NCBI RefSeq assembly: GCF_001439695.1
Contig: NZ_JYLL01000018.1
Location: forward strand, 50,612 to 114,611
DNA: 64,000 nucleotides
Source of the DNA: Pseudomonas veronii
Lineage (GTDB): Bacteria > Pseudomonadota > Gammaproteobacteria > Pseudomonadales > Pseudomonadaceae
Direction: 5' to 3'
The translations under genes and the position numbers were made by a program. Shown piece after piece: positions 7,182 to 16,142 of this stretch. The notes beneath the pieces were generated by a model that ran no database searches, was not told where the DNA came from, and was given only the letters and a program-made list of their open reading frames with translations. The first letter of the stretch is position 1, and each line of letters starts with the position of its first letter.

Positions 7182-7451
7182 ATGCTTTCGGAATTAGAAC
7201 TTCGCAGTATCATTGAAGGAAGTTTCCTGCCTAAACGGTGCGAATGCACCAAAGCTGAAGATGCCTCGTTGACGATCAAGGTCTATGACGATCGCGACCG
7301 TGACCGGGTGGATCTGGAAGTCAAAGGCATCAATGCTGACAAACTCGACAGCAGTCGAGCCATTTGCAACCTGATCACCGGGTTGCGCGAAGACCTCAAG
7401 CAATCGCAGGGGCCTGCACTGCAAAGAGCAGCAGGGCGCGGCCACTACTAG
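7182..7451 (+). CDS. DUF1652 family protein
   Basis: An 89-residue protein beginning MLSELELRSIIEGSFLP, a pattern typical of the DUF1652 family found mainly in Pseudomonas. It has conserved acidic and basic stretches, a CEC motif near residue 20, no membrane segment and no signal peptide. AAGGAGAG 8 bases before the ATG supports this start over the upstream in-frame codon at 7152. The function is unknown. It stands alone: 245 bp separate it from ilvA and it converges on the mannitol operon. Confidence 0.75.
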   Translation: MLSELELRSIIEGSFLPKRCECTKAEDASLTIKVYDDRDRDRVDLEVKGINADKLDSSRAICNLITGLREDLKQSQGPALQRAAGRGHY

Positions 7452-7479
7452 ATAGCGAGCGTTGCTTTCACCGATCTGC

Positions 7480-7501
7480 GGGCCTGGTAAATACCAGGCC
7501 C
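7480..7501. terminator. Perfect hairpin between DUF1652 and mtlZ
   Basis: GGGCCTGGTA (7480-7489) and TACCAGGCCC (7492-7501) form a strong stem between convergent genes. It probably ends transcription from one or both sides, although no long T-run follows. Confidence 0.45.
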
Positions 7502-7556
7502 GATGCTGTTGCTACCCGTCAATCCATGCTGAATGCCGCAGCCTGTGATCGTTTGT

Positions 7557-8495
7557 TCACCCCAACTGTTGCCGATAGGGCAGGTCCGGGCCCGTTTTGC
7601 CGCAGGTCATGGCGGCCGCACGGATCGCAAAGCCCAGCATCGCGTCGATCTGGGCGCGGGTCAGTTGCTGCAGGCCCTCTACCGAATCCAGTTGCTGCTC
7701 GGTCAGCCAGGCAATCAACGCCGCCTGGAAGGTGTCCCCGGCACCCACGGTATCGGCCATCACCACCTTCACCGCCGGTTGCGACCAGTGTCCGTGCTGG
7801 CGGCTGAACACGCTGGCGCCGTTACCGCCGCGAGTGAGGAAGACCAACTGGCAGCGGTGTTGCAACCAGCCCTCAAGCACGCTTTCCGGCGATTGGTCGG
7901 GGTAGAGCAGGTGCAGGTCTTCATCGCTGACCTTGATCAGGTCGGCGTACTTGACCAGTTCGGCCACGCGCTCGCGCCACAGCTGGATATCCGGTTGCGG
8001 GTTGAGCCGCACGTTGGGGTCGAGGCTGATCAAGCGCTTGCCGCTTTCGCGCTGGACCAGGGCCAGCAGGGTGTCGCCAATCGGTTGCACCACCAGGGAG
8101 AACGAACCTACATGCAGCCCGCGAACCTCATCGCCTAGGGTTGGCAGGTGTGCGCGCGTCAATTGGCGGTCGGCGCAGCCTTCGCCGCGAAAGCTGTATT
8201 GCGGGGAGCCATCGGCGCCCACGGCGACCATCGCCAGGGTGGTCGGCGCGGCGAATTCCACCAGGAACTGCGGGTTGACGCCTTCGTCCCTGAGCACCTG
8301 CAACAAGCGCTGCCCGAGGAAGTCGGTGGACACGCCGCCGAACAGCGCGGCCTCGATGCCGAGCCGGCGTAAACCGACGGCGACGTTGAACGGCGAACCA
8401 CCGGCAATCGCCTTGTAATTGAGTTTGGAGGCTTGCCCGCTGGGATCGTCCTCGCTGAAAAAATCAAACAGCGCTTCACCGCACACCAGATACAT
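7557..8495 (-). CDS. mtlZ: Fructokinase of the mannitol operon (PfkB family)
   Basis: A 312-residue PfkB/ribokinase-family sugar kinase. It begins MYLVCGEALFDFFSED, has the family GGSPFNVAVGLRRLG motif near residue 33, and the C-terminal signature DTVGAGDTFQAALIAWL with the catalytic Asp. As the last gene of the mtl operon it should phosphorylate the fructose made from mannitol by MtlD. It starts 12 bp after the stop of mtlY. Confidence 0.88.
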   Translation of the reverse strand: MYLVCGEALFDFFSEDDPSGQASKLNYKAIAGGSPFNVAVGLRRLGIEAALFGGVSTDFLGQRLLQVLRDEGVNPQFLVEFAAPTTLAMVAVGADGSPQYSFRGEGCADRQLTRAHLPTLGDEVRGLHVGSFSLVVQPIGDTLLALVQRESGKRLISLDPNVRLNPQPDIQLWRERVAELVKYADLIKVSDEDLHLLYPDQSPESVLEGWLQHRCQLVFLTRGGNGASVFSRQHGHWSQPAVKVVMADTVGAGDTFQAALIAWLTEQQLDSVEGLQQLTRAQIDAMLGFAIRAAAMTCGKTGPDLPYRQQLG

Positions 8496-8507
8496 AGTCG
8501 TTCGCTC

Positions 8508-9989
8508 TTAAAGGGTTGCCACGTGCTGTTGATAGCGCTCGTAGGCGTGTTGATAGGCGCTGACATTGTCGGCCACCGGCAGGGTCCGGCTGGCCGGGTC
8601 GACGCTCACGCATTTTTCGCACAGGCTGGCCAGGGACTCGCCGGACTGGCTCCACGCCGCCTGGATCGCCGCGCCCAGGGCCGCCGCTTCGCTTTGTTCG
8701 GTGCAGATCACTTCGGTGTGCATGATATCGGCAACCATCTGCCGCCACACCGGGCTTTTCGAGCCGCCGCCGATCAGGCGGATGCTCTGGCTGTGCAGGC
8801 CGGTCTGGCGCAACAGATCAAGGCCGTAACGCAAGCCGAAGGTGGTGCCCTCGACCACCGCGCGACACAGGTTGGCGCGGGTCAGGTTGGTCATGGTCAA
8901 GCCATGCAGGCTGCCGGTGGCGTGGGGCAGGGCGGGCACGCGTTCGCCATTGAGGAACGGCAGCATGCTCACGCCGTCGGCACCGATCGGCGCCTGCTCG
9001 ACCAGGGCGTTGAAGGCGTCGAGGTCGAGGTCGAACAGTTCGCGAATCACCCCGGTCGCGTTGGTCAGGTTCATCGTGCAGATCAACGGCAACCAGCCGC
9101 CGCTGGAGGAACAGAAGGTCGCGACCGACGCCTGGGGGCTGACGTTGGGCTGGTCGGCGAAGGCATACACGGTGCCCGATGAACCCAGGCTCATGGTGAT
9201 CACGCCGGGGGCGATGTTGCCGGTGCCGATGGCGCCCATCATGTTGTCGCCGCCGCCGCTGGACACGATGGCGTCGGGGTTGATGCCCAGGCGTTCGGCG
9301 ATGGCCGGCAGGATCGTGCCGACGGCTTGGTCGGCTTCGATCAGCGTCGGCAAGGCTGCCTGCAGGCGGCCGCTGGGGTCGATGTGCTGGAGCAGCGCCA
9401 CGTCCCAGGTACGGCTGCGCACGTTGAAGTAGCCGGTGCCCGAGGCATCGCCGTATTCCGCGACGGCGCGGCCGGTGAGCCAGTAGTTGAGGTAGTCGTG
9501 GGGCAGCAGGATATGCGCGATGCGCGCGAACACCTCGGGGTGCTGCTCGCGGGTCCACAGCAGTTTGGACACGGTGTAGCCCGGCGCGATCGCGACGCCG
9601 AGACGCTCCAGCGAAGCGCTTTCGCCCCCCAGGTATTGCAACAGGCGCTCGTTTTCGGCGGCGGTTTCGGTGTCGCACCACAGCTTGGCCGGGCGCAGCA
9701 CCTGGCCGCTGTCATCGAGCAACACCAGGCCGTGTTGCTGGCCGGACACGCCGATGCCGAGGATATCCTGGCCGTCCACGCCGGCCTGTTGCAGGGCGCG
9801 GTGGGTGGCTTCGGTAAAGGCGTCCAGCCACTCCTGGGTGTGCTGCTCGCGCCGGCCGTTGGCGCCGCTGATCAGTGTGTGTGCCGCGGCGCCCAGGCCC
9901 AGCACCTTGCCGCTGGAGGCGTCGAGGACGATGGCTTTGGTGCCTTGGGTGCCGCAGTCGATGCCGAGGAACAGGTTTTGCTGGGTCAT
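8508..9989 (-). CDS. mtlY: Xylulokinase
   Basis: A 493-residue FGGY-family carbohydrate kinase starting MTQQNLFLGIDCGTQGTKAIVLD. The phosphate-binding GIDCGTQGTK, the sugar-binding SGQQHGLV and the C-terminal GGGSKSPVWRQMVADI motifs match xylulokinases. It would phosphorylate D-xylulose produced when the polyol dehydrogenase oxidises arabitol, widening the operon to pentitols. An AACAACAA motif sits just before the start (10006-10013, leftward strand), a likely Hfq/Crc target. A REPIN element separates it from mtlD. Confidence 0.9.
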   Translation of the reverse strand: MTQQNLFLGIDCGTQGTKAIVLDASSGKVLGLGAAAHTLISGANGRREQHTQEWLDAFTEATHRALQQAGVDGQDILGIGVSGQQHGLVLLDDSGQVLRPAKLWCDTETAAENERLLQYLGGESASLERLGVAIAPGYTVSKLLWTREQHPEVFARIAHILLPHDYLNYWLTGRAVAEYGDASGTGYFNVRSRTWDVALLQHIDPSGRLQAALPTLIEADQAVGTILPAIAERLGINPDAIVSSGGGDNMMGAIGTGNIAPGVITMSLGSSGTVYAFADQPNVSPQASVATFCSSSGGWLPLICTMNLTNATGVIRELFDLDLDAFNALVEQAPIGADGVSMLPFLNGERVPALPHATGSLHGLTMTNLTRANLCRAVVEGTTFGLRYGLDLLRQTGLHSQSIRLIGGGSKSPVWRQMVADIMHTEVICTEQSEAAALGAAIQAAWSQSGESLASLCEKCVSVDPASRTLPVADNVSAYQHAYERYQQHVATL

Positions 9990-10005
9990 GAGGGTTTGCT
10001 CAGCA

Positions 10006-10013
10006 TTGTTGTT
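10006..10013 (-). promoter_or_regulatory. CA-rich Hfq/Crc-like motif before mtlY
   Basis: On the leftward strand the mRNA reads AACAACAA about 17 bases before the mtlY ATG. In pseudomonads A-rich ANN repeats at the ribosome binding site are bound by Hfq with Crc during catabolite repression. Binding here is inferred from the motif only. Confidence 0.4.
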
Positions 10014-10033
10014 GGATTGTAAATGCGCTTCAA

Positions 10034-10126
10034 ATGTGGAAGGGGGGCTTGTCCCTGATGGCGGTGTTTCAGTGTAAATGTTCTTTACTGACCCACCGCT
10101 ATCGGGGGCAAGCCCCCTCCCACAGG
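10034..10126. repeat. REPIN element between mtlY and mtlD
   Basis: Two inverted REP sequences of the TGTGGGAGGGGGCTTGCCCC family flank about 45 bp: a diverged left copy at about 10034-10058 and a better right copy ending CCCCCTCCCACA at about 10102-10124. The same family occurs at 63240-63334. In mRNA the arms could pair and stabilise upstream message or reduce downstream expression. Confidence 0.75.
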
Positions 10127-10127
10127 T

Positions 10128-11609
10128 TTAAACCGGTTTCTTCAGGAGTTGCTGCAGTGTTTTTGTGACGCCGTTGTCGCGCAGGCTCGCATAGCACCGC
10201 TCGAACGCTGCCACAAACTCAGCCGACTTGGGAATAGCTGTGCCGAAAATCTCCTCCACGCCGAGCAGGCGCTGACTGATTCGCGCATCGTCACTCACCA
10301 GTCCCTGGCAAAACTCGGCGCGCGGGTCGGGGATTTTGTAGACCACGCCAGTCTCGTCGACACCCTTGAGGTACAACGCCCACGCGGCCACCACCAACGC
10401 TGCGCGCTCGGTCTCACGCCCATCGGCAATCAGGCGATTGATCGTTGGCACGGTGAACTTGGGAAACTTCGACGAGCCATCGGAACACACGCGCTCCAAC
10501 TGGTCGGCAATCGCCTGGTTGGAGAAGCGATCGACCAGGGTCTGCTTGTACTGCGTGAGGTCGATGCCCGGCACCGGCGCCAGGTTCGGCGTGACGTCCA
10601 GGTCCATGTAGGCGCGCATGTACGCGACGAACAACGGGTCATTCATGGTCTCGTGAACGAACCGATACCCCTTGAGAAACCCCAGGTAAGTCAGGGCCAG
10701 GTGGCTGCCGTTGAGCAGGCCGATCTTCATTTCTTCATAGGGCGTGACGTCATCGGTGAACTGCACGCCGACCTTTTCCCAGGCCGGGCGGCCGTTGACG
10801 AAGCGGTCTTCCAGCACCCATTGCACAAACGGCTCGCACACCACCGGCCAGGCATCGTCGATGCCGTGCTCATCGTGCAATTGCAGGCGATGCGCGGTAC
10901 TGGTCATCGGCGTGATGCGGTCGACCATGGCGTTGGGGAACGTCACGTTGGCCTGGATCCAGTCATGCAGTTCGGCGTCGTGCAGGGCGGCGAAGGCCAG
11001 CAGGGCCTTGCGCGTGACGGCGCCGTTGTGCGGCAGGTTATCGCAGGACATCACGGTAAATGCCGGGGTGCCGGCGGCGCGACGTTGGGTCAGTGCGGCG
11101 CAGATAAAGCCGAACACGGTTTTCGGCGCCTGCGGGTGTGCCAGGTCGTGCTGGATCTGCGGCAGGTGGGCCATGAACTCGCCATTGCTGTCGTCGATGC
11201 AGTAGCCGCCTTCGGTGATGGTCAGCGAGACGATGCGGATGTGCGGGCTGGCCAGTTTGTCGATCAGCCCCTGGGCGCCGTCCTCGGCCAGCAGCATGTC
11301 GCTGATCGAGCCGATCACGCGCACTTCGGTGTCGTCGCTGTCGCCCAGTTCATACAGGGTGAACAGGTAGTCCTGGCCGGCCAGGTCGTCGCGGGCCTTG
11401 CGGTCCTCGCTGCGCAGGCCGATGCCGCAAATGCTCCAGTCCAGGCCCTCGCCGGTATTCATCAGCGCATCGGTGTAATACGCCTGGTGCGCGCGGTGGA
11501 AACCGCCGACGCCGATATGGGCGATACCCTGGCGGGTATCGGCAATGGCGTAGGTCGGGATTTTCACTTCCAGCGCCAATTGGGTGAGGTTGTGTTTATT
11601 CAGTTTCAT
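10128..11609 (-). CDS. mtlD: Mannitol 2-dehydrogenase
   Basis: A 493-residue long-chain polyol dehydrogenase oxidising D-mannitol to D-fructose with NAD+, and in related enzymes D-arabitol to D-xylulose. The NAD-binding region IAHIGVGGFHRAHQAYY is near the N-terminus, followed by SCDNLPHNG and the catalytic KIGLLNGSHLAL segment. ATG codons at 11612 and 11609 are adjacent; a GAGAG lies just upstream, and a much longer upstream frame would overlap mtlK, so it is rejected. It begins 14-17 bp after the mtlK stop. Confidence 0.92.
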   Translation of the reverse strand: MKLNKHNLTQLALEVKIPTYAIADTRQGIAHIGVGGFHRAHQAYYTDALMNTGEGLDWSICGIGLRSEDRKARDDLAGQDYLFTLYELGDSDDTEVRVIGSISDMLLAEDGAQGLIDKLASPHIRIVSLTITEGGYCIDDSNGEFMAHLPQIQHDLAHPQAPKTVFGFICAALTQRRAAGTPAFTVMSCDNLPHNGAVTRKALLAFAALHDAELHDWIQANVTFPNAMVDRITPMTSTAHRLQLHDEHGIDDAWPVVCEPFVQWVLEDRFVNGRPAWEKVGVQFTDDVTPYEEMKIGLLNGSHLALTYLGFLKGYRFVHETMNDPLFVAYMRAYMDLDVTPNLAPVPGIDLTQYKQTLVDRFSNQAIADQLERVCSDGSSKFPKFTVPTINRLIADGRETERAALVVAAWALYLKGVDETGVVYKIPDPRAEFCQGLVSDDARISQRLLGVEEIFGTAIPKSAEFVAAFERCYASLRDNGVTKTLQQLLKKPV

Positions 11610-11625
11610 CATAACTCTCGCGAAA

Positions 11626-12729
11626 TCAGGCGGCGGCGTGCAGTGGGCGGGTGACGGCCACGCCGTCGGTGTCGAACAGATGGCAGTGCGCCGGGTCCAG
11701 GTGCAGGTGCAGCGTCTCGCCATACTGGCTGGCCATGTCGCCGCGAATCCGCATGGTCAGCGGCTCGCCGTTGGCGGTGATGACGTGGCAGAAGGTGTCG
11801 CTGCCCAGGCGCTCGCCGACGTCGGCGGTGACGGTCAGGCCGGCCTGGCCCGGTGCGGCGATCTCCAGGTGTTCCGGGCGAATGCCCAGGGTCACCGCGC
11901 TACCCACGCTCAAGGTGGCGCCGCTCAGCGGCAGGCTGATCAGGCTGCCGGCGTCCAGTTGCACGTCGCAGCCCTGGCCCTCGACCCGCGTGACCTTGCC
12001 CTTGAGGAAGCCCATTTTCGGCGTGCCGAGAAAGCCCGCGACAAACAGGTTGGCCGGCTGGTGATACAGCTCCAGTGGCGAGCCGACCTGCTCGATGCGG
12101 CCGCTGTTGAGCACCACCACTTTGTCGGCCAGGGTCATGGCTTCGACCTGGTCGTGGGTCACGTAGATCATGGTTGCTTGCAGCTCTTTATGCAGGCGCG
12201 CCAGTTCCAGGCGCATCTGCACGCGCAGCGCAGCGTCGAGGTTGGACAGCGGTTCGTCGAACAGGAAGATCTTCGGGTTGCGCACAATCGCCCGGCCGAT
12301 CGCCACGCGCTGGCGTTGGCCGCCGGACAGCTGCTTGGGCTTGCGCTCCAGCAGTGGGCCCAGTTCGAGGATGCGCGCCGCTTCGCTGACTTTGCTCTCC
12401 ACCAGCTTTTTGTCGACGCCGGCCAGGTCGAGGGCAAACGACATGTTCTTGCGCACGCTCATGTGCGGGTACAGCGCGTAGGTCTGGAACACCATCGCCA
12501 GGTCGCGCTTGGCCGGGGTGACTTCGGTGATGTCGCGGCCATCGAGCTCGATGGTGCCTTCGCTGACTTCTTCCAGGCCGGCGATCAGCCGCAGCAGCGT
12601 GGATTTACCGCAACCCGACGGGCCGACGAAGACCACGAACTCCTTGTCGTTCACTTCCAGGTCGATGCCCTTGATGATGGAAAAGCCTTCGAAGCCTTTT
12701 TGCAGATTCTTGATTTTCAGGTTGGCCAT
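11626..12729 (-). CDS. mtlK: ABC transporter ATPase for polyols (MalK type)
   Basis: A 367-residue ATPase of the carbohydrate importer CUT1 group. Walker A is GPSGCGKSTLL, the Q-loop is VFQTYALYPHM, the ABC signature is LSGGQRQRVAIGRA, Walker B is IFLFDEPLSNLD and the switch His is YVTHDQVEAM. The C-terminal 130 residues form the TOBE/OB regulatory domain of MalK-like ATPases. It energises uptake through MtlF and MtlG. Confidence 0.92.
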   Translation of the reverse strand: MANLKIKNLQKGFEGFSIIKGIDLEVNDKEFVVFVGPSGCGKSTLLRLIAGLEEVSEGTIELDGRDITEVTPAKRDLAMVFQTYALYPHMSVRKNMSFALDLAGVDKKLVESKVSEAARILELGPLLERKPKQLSGGQRQRVAIGRAIVRNPKIFLFDEPLSNLDAALRVQMRLELARLHKELQATMIYVTHDQVEAMTLADKVVVLNSGRIEQVGSPLELYHQPANLFVAGFLGTPKMGFLKGKVTRVEGQGCDVQLDAGSLISLPLSGATLSVGSAVTLGIRPEHLEIAAPGQAGLTVTADVGERLGSDTFCHVITANGEPLTMRIRGDMASQYGETLHLHLDPAHCHLFDTDGVAVTRPLHAAA

Positions 12730-12775
12730 GGGATGGGCCTCCGCTTCTGAATTCGTTTTTGTTAGAGAGAAGCCG

Positions 12776-13606
12776 TTATTTCACGGCGCCGAAGGACAGC
12801 CCGCGCACCAGCTGTTTCTGGCTGATCCAGCCAAAAATCAGGATCGGCGCGCAGGCCAGGGTCGACACGGCCGACAATTTGGCCCAGAACAAGCCTTCGG
12901 GGCTGGAGTAGGAGGCGATCAGCGCGGTCAGCGGCGCGGCAGTCGACGAGGTCAGGTTCAGCGACCAGAACGCCTCGTTCCAGCACAGGATCAGCGACAG
13001 CAGCACCGTGGACGCCAGCCCGCCCTTGGCAATCGGCAGCAGCACGCGGACCATTTCCTGCCACAGGGTGGCGCCGTCCAGGCGGGCGGCTTCGAGGATG
13101 TCTTTGGGGATGTCCTTGAAGTAGGTGTAAACCATCCACACCACGATCGGCAGGTTGATCAGGGTGTAGATGATGATCAGCGCGATACGCGTATCCAGCA
13201 GGCCAAAGCTCTTGGCCAGCAGGTAGATCGGCATCAATACGCCCACCGGTGGCAGCATCTTGGTCGACAGCATCCACAGCAGGGTGCCCTTGGTGCGTTG
13301 GGTCTCGTAGAACGCCATGGAGTAGGCCGCCGGCACCGAGATCAGCAGGCACAAGGCGGTGGCGCTGAACGAAATCAGCACCGAGTTCCACGCGTAGCTG
13401 AAGTAATTGCTGCGTTCGTTGATGTGCAGGTAGTTCTCCAGCGTCGGCGTGAAGATGAACTGCGGCGGCGTGGCGAACGCGTCGATCTCGGTCTTGAAGC
13501 TGGTCAGCACCATCCAGAAGATCGGGAAGAAGATCAGGATCGCGATGGCCCAGGCCAGGGTGCCGAGCAGCAGGCTTTGCAGGCGGCGGGATTGTTGAAG
13601 CGTCAT
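12776..13606 (-). CDS. mtlG: ABC transporter inner-membrane permease
   Basis: A 276-residue permease of the MalG type with about six membrane helices. The EAA loop that docks with the ATPase reads EAARLDGATLWQEMVRVLLP, and the C-terminus QLVRGLSFGAVK is typical of MalG-type permeases. It pairs with MtlF; the two genes are 10 bp apart. Confidence 0.9.
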   Translation of the reverse strand: MTLQQSRRLQSLLLGTLAWAIAILIFFPIFWMVLTSFKTEIDAFATPPQFIFTPTLENYLHINERSNYFSYAWNSVLISFSATALCLLISVPAAYSMAFYETQRTKGTLLWMLSTKMLPPVGVLMPIYLLAKSFGLLDTRIALIIIYTLINLPIVVWMVYTYFKDIPKDILEAARLDGATLWQEMVRVLLPIAKGGLASTVLLSLILCWNEAFWSLNLTSSTAAPLTALIASYSSPEGLFWAKLSAVSTLACAPILIFGWISQKQLVRGLSFGAVK

Positions 13607-13616
13607 GGCGCGGCCC

Positions 13617-14516
13617 TCAAGGCTTGTCAGTCAGGTTTTTGCCGATCATCCGCACCAGGATGATCGCCGCGATGTTGGCGATGACCACGGCAATCAAGCC
13701 GCCGGCCGAGGCCATGCCCACATCGAACTGCACCAGCGCCTGGTTGTAGATCAGGTAGGCGAGGTTGGTCGAGGCGTAGCCGGGGCCGCCGTTGGTGGTG
13801 GTGAAGATTTCGGCGAATACCGAGAGCAGGAAGATCGTTTCGATCATCACCACCACGGCAATCGGGCGCGCCAGGTGCGGCAGGGTCAGGTGCCAGAAGA
13901 TCGCGATGGCGCCGGCACCGTCCAGGCGTGCGGCTTCCTTTTGTTCCTGGTCGAGGGACTGCATGGCGGTCATCAGCAGCAGGATCGCGAAGGGCAGCCA
14001 TTGCCACGAGACGATGATGATGATCGACAGCAGTGGGTAATGCGCCAGCCAATCCACCGGCTGCGCGCCGAACAGCTTCCACACGGCGGCGAGAATCCCC
14101 GACACCGGGTGGAAAATCAGGTTCTTCCAGATCAGCGCACCGACGGTGGGCATGATGAAGAACGGCGAGATCAACAACACCCGCACCAGGCCGCGGCCGA
14201 AGAACTCACTGGCCTCCAGCAGGGCGCTGATCAATACGCCGAACACCACGCTGATCAGCAGCACGCTGCCCACCAGCAACAGGGTATTGGTGGCGCCGGG
14301 CAGGAAGCCCGAATCGGTGATGAAGTAGGTGAAGTTCTCCAGCCCCACGAACTGGTTTTCGCCGGGGTAGAGCAGGTTGTAGCGGATCAGCGAAAAGTAC
14401 AGGGTCATGCCCAGCGGCACGATCATCCACAGTAGCAGCAAGGCTACCGAGGGGCTGACGAGAAACCAGCCGGGGTTGGCCAGGCGGCTTTTGCGTGTTG
14501 TATTCATGGTGATCAA
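13617..14516 (-). CDS. mtlF: ABC transporter inner-membrane permease
   Basis: A 299-residue permease of the MalF type with about six membrane helices and the EAA loop KEAARLDGAGAIAIFWHLTLP near residue 210. ATG codons at 14516 and 14507 are both possible starts. It is separated from mtlE by a REPIN, an arrangement that lets the binding protein be made in excess over the membrane parts. Confidence 0.9.
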   Translation of the reverse strand: MITMNTTRKSRLANPGWFLVSPSVALLLLWMIVPLGMTLYFSLIRYNLLYPGENQFVGLENFTYFITDSGFLPGATNTLLLVGSVLLISVVFGVLISALLEASEFFGRGLVRVLLISPFFIMPTVGALIWKNLIFHPVSGILAAVWKLFGAQPVDWLAHYPLLSIIIIVSWQWLPFAILLLMTAMQSLDQEQKEAARLDGAGAIAIFWHLTLPHLARPIAVVVMIETIFLLSVFAEIFTTTNGGPGYASTNLAYLIYNQALVQFDVGMASAGGLIAVVIANIAAIILVRMIGKNLTDKP

Positions 14517-14545
14517 GACCGATTAGAGGCAGGTGCGCAAAACTC

Positions 14546-14632
14546 CTGTAGGAGCGAGCTTGCTCGCGAAGGTATTTCAGGCGCATGTCGGCGTCGGATG
14601 TACCTTTTTCGCGAGCAAGCTCGCTCCTACAG
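14546..14632. repeat. REPIN element between mtlE and mtlF
   Basis: A perfect 25-bp inverted repeat of the GTAGGAGCGAGCTTGCTCGC family: left arm 14546-14570, right arm 14608-14632, with a 37-bp spacer. Each arm contains its own palindrome (GCGAGCTTGCTCGC), the usual REP layout. This family differs from the TGTGGGAGGGGG type seen elsewhere in the window. Confidence 0.88.
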
Positions 14633-14641
14633 AATCGGGGG

Positions 14642-15964
14642 TTACTTGGGATAACCGGCCCGCTTCATTTCACGCTCGGTGGTGGTCTGCGCGGCGCTCA
14701 AGGCTTGATCCACGGTTTGCTGACCGGTCAGCGCACCCGAGAAGAACTTGCCGACCTGGGTACCGATCGCCTGGAACTCAGGAATGGTCACCAGTTGGAT
14801 ACCGATATACGGCACCGGCTTGAGCGTCGGTTGGGTCGGGTCGGCGACTTTCAGCGATTCCAGGGTGACCTTGGCGAACGGCGCGGCCTGCATGTACGCG
14901 TCGCTGTAGGTCGACTTGCGCGTCCCTGGTGGGACGTTGGCGATGCCGTCGGTCTTGGCAACCAGGGCGCCGTATTCCTTGGAAGTCGCCCAACTGGTGA
15001 ACAGCTTGGCGGCGTCCTTGGCTTTGGAGCTGGTCGGGATCGCCAGGCTCCAGGAGTACAGCCACGAGGTGCCTTTGTCGGTCTTCTCGTGGGGGGCGAA
15101 GGTGAAGCCGACGTGGTCCGCCACCTTGCTTTGGGTCTTGTCGGTGACGAACGAGCCGGCCACGCTGGCGTCGACCCAGATCGCGCACTTGCCGCTGTTG
15201 AACAGCGCGAGGTTTTCGTTGAAACCGTTGCTCGAAGCGCCCGGCGGGCCGGATTTCTTCATGTTGTCGACGTAGAAGTTCAGCGCGTCCTTCCATTCGG
15301 GGCCATTGAATTCAGGCTGCCATTTTTCGTCGAACCAGCGCGCGCCATAGCCGTTGGCCAGGGTGGTGATCAGCGCCATGTTTTCACCCCAACCGGCTTT
15401 GCCGCGCAGGCACAGGCCGTATTGCTCTTTGGTTTTGTCGGTGAGCTTTGCCGCGTATTCACCGATCTGCGTCCAGGTCGGGTGCTCGGGCATGCTCAGC
15501 CCGGCGTCCTTGAACAGGTCGGTGCGGTAATAGGTGATCGAACTTTCGGCATAGAACGGTAGGGCGTACAGCGAACCCTTGACGGACAAACCGTCACGCA
15601 CGGAAGGGAACACATCGTCGAGGTCGTAGGACGCCGGCAGGTCCTTCATCGGTTCCAGCCAGCCCTTGGCGCCCCAGAGTGCGGCTTCGTACATGCCGAT
15701 GGTCAACACGTCGAACTGCCCGCCCTGGGTGGCGATGTCGGTGGTCAGGCGTTGGCGCAGGACGTTTTCTTCGAGCACCACCCAATTCAACTTGATGTCC
15801 GGGTGCTCGGCCTCGAAGGTCTTCGAGAGCTTTTGCATGCGGATCATGTCGCTGTTGTTGACGGTGGCAATGGTCAGGGTTTGCGCGCCAAGGCTGACGG
15901 CGCTGAGGGTCATGCATGCCGTCATGCAAGAACAGGCAAGCAGTGTTTTTGCTGTGAACTTCAT
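14642..15964 (-). CDS. mtlE: Polyol-binding periplasmic protein of the ABC importer
   Basis: A 440-residue extracellular solute-binding protein family 1 member. It has an N-terminal signal sequence (MKFTAKTLLACSCMTACMTLSAVSLGAQ) probably cleaved after about residue 27, followed by QTLTIATVNNSDM. It captures mannitol, glucitol or arabitol in the periplasm for MtlFGK. AAAAGGAG precedes the ATG. It is the first structural gene of the operon, 178 bp after mtlR. Confidence 0.92.
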   Translation of the reverse strand: MKFTAKTLLACSCMTACMTLSAVSLGAQTLTIATVNNSDMIRMQKLSKTFEAEHPDIKLNWVVLEENVLRQRLTTDIATQGGQFDVLTIGMYEAALWGAKGWLEPMKDLPASYDLDDVFPSVRDGLSVKGSLYALPFYAESSITYYRTDLFKDAGLSMPEHPTWTQIGEYAAKLTDKTKEQYGLCLRGKAGWGENMALITTLANGYGARWFDEKWQPEFNGPEWKDALNFYVDNMKKSGPPGASSNGFNENLALFNSGKCAIWVDASVAGSFVTDKTQSKVADHVGFTFAPHEKTDKGTSWLYSWSLAIPTSSKAKDAAKLFTSWATSKEYGALVAKTDGIANVPPGTRKSTYSDAYMQAAPFAKVTLESLKVADPTQPTLKPVPYIGIQLVTIPEFQAIGTQVGKFFSGALTGQQTVDQALSAAQTTTEREMKRAGYPK

Positions 15965-16004
15965 CGCGCACTCCTTTTCTGCGCCCAGGGGCTGCAGAAG
16001 GACA

Positions 16005-16016
16005 GTTATTGTTGTT
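16005..16016 (-). promoter_or_regulatory. CA-rich Hfq/Crc-like motif in the mtlE leader
   Basis: The leftward mRNA reads AACAACAATAAC about 40-52 bases before the mtlE ATG. Together with the motif before mtlY it suggests catabolite repression of the operon through Hfq and Crc. No binding evidence is available from sequence alone. Confidence 0.4.
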
Positions 16017-16142
16017 GTGTCTTCCCACGCGGAGCCAGGAAGAGTGTGCGTTGATTACAGCCCTCAAATGGGGGGTGTGACAAATCCTTGGGCGCACTGG
16101 GACTGATACTTTTTTGTACTCGCTCACCAAAAGCCGAAACGA

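Noticed and set aside
14546..14632. Perfect inverted repeat as a possible attachment site or IS end
   Set aside because: No transposase or target duplication is nearby, and the sequence fits the REP/REPIN pattern.
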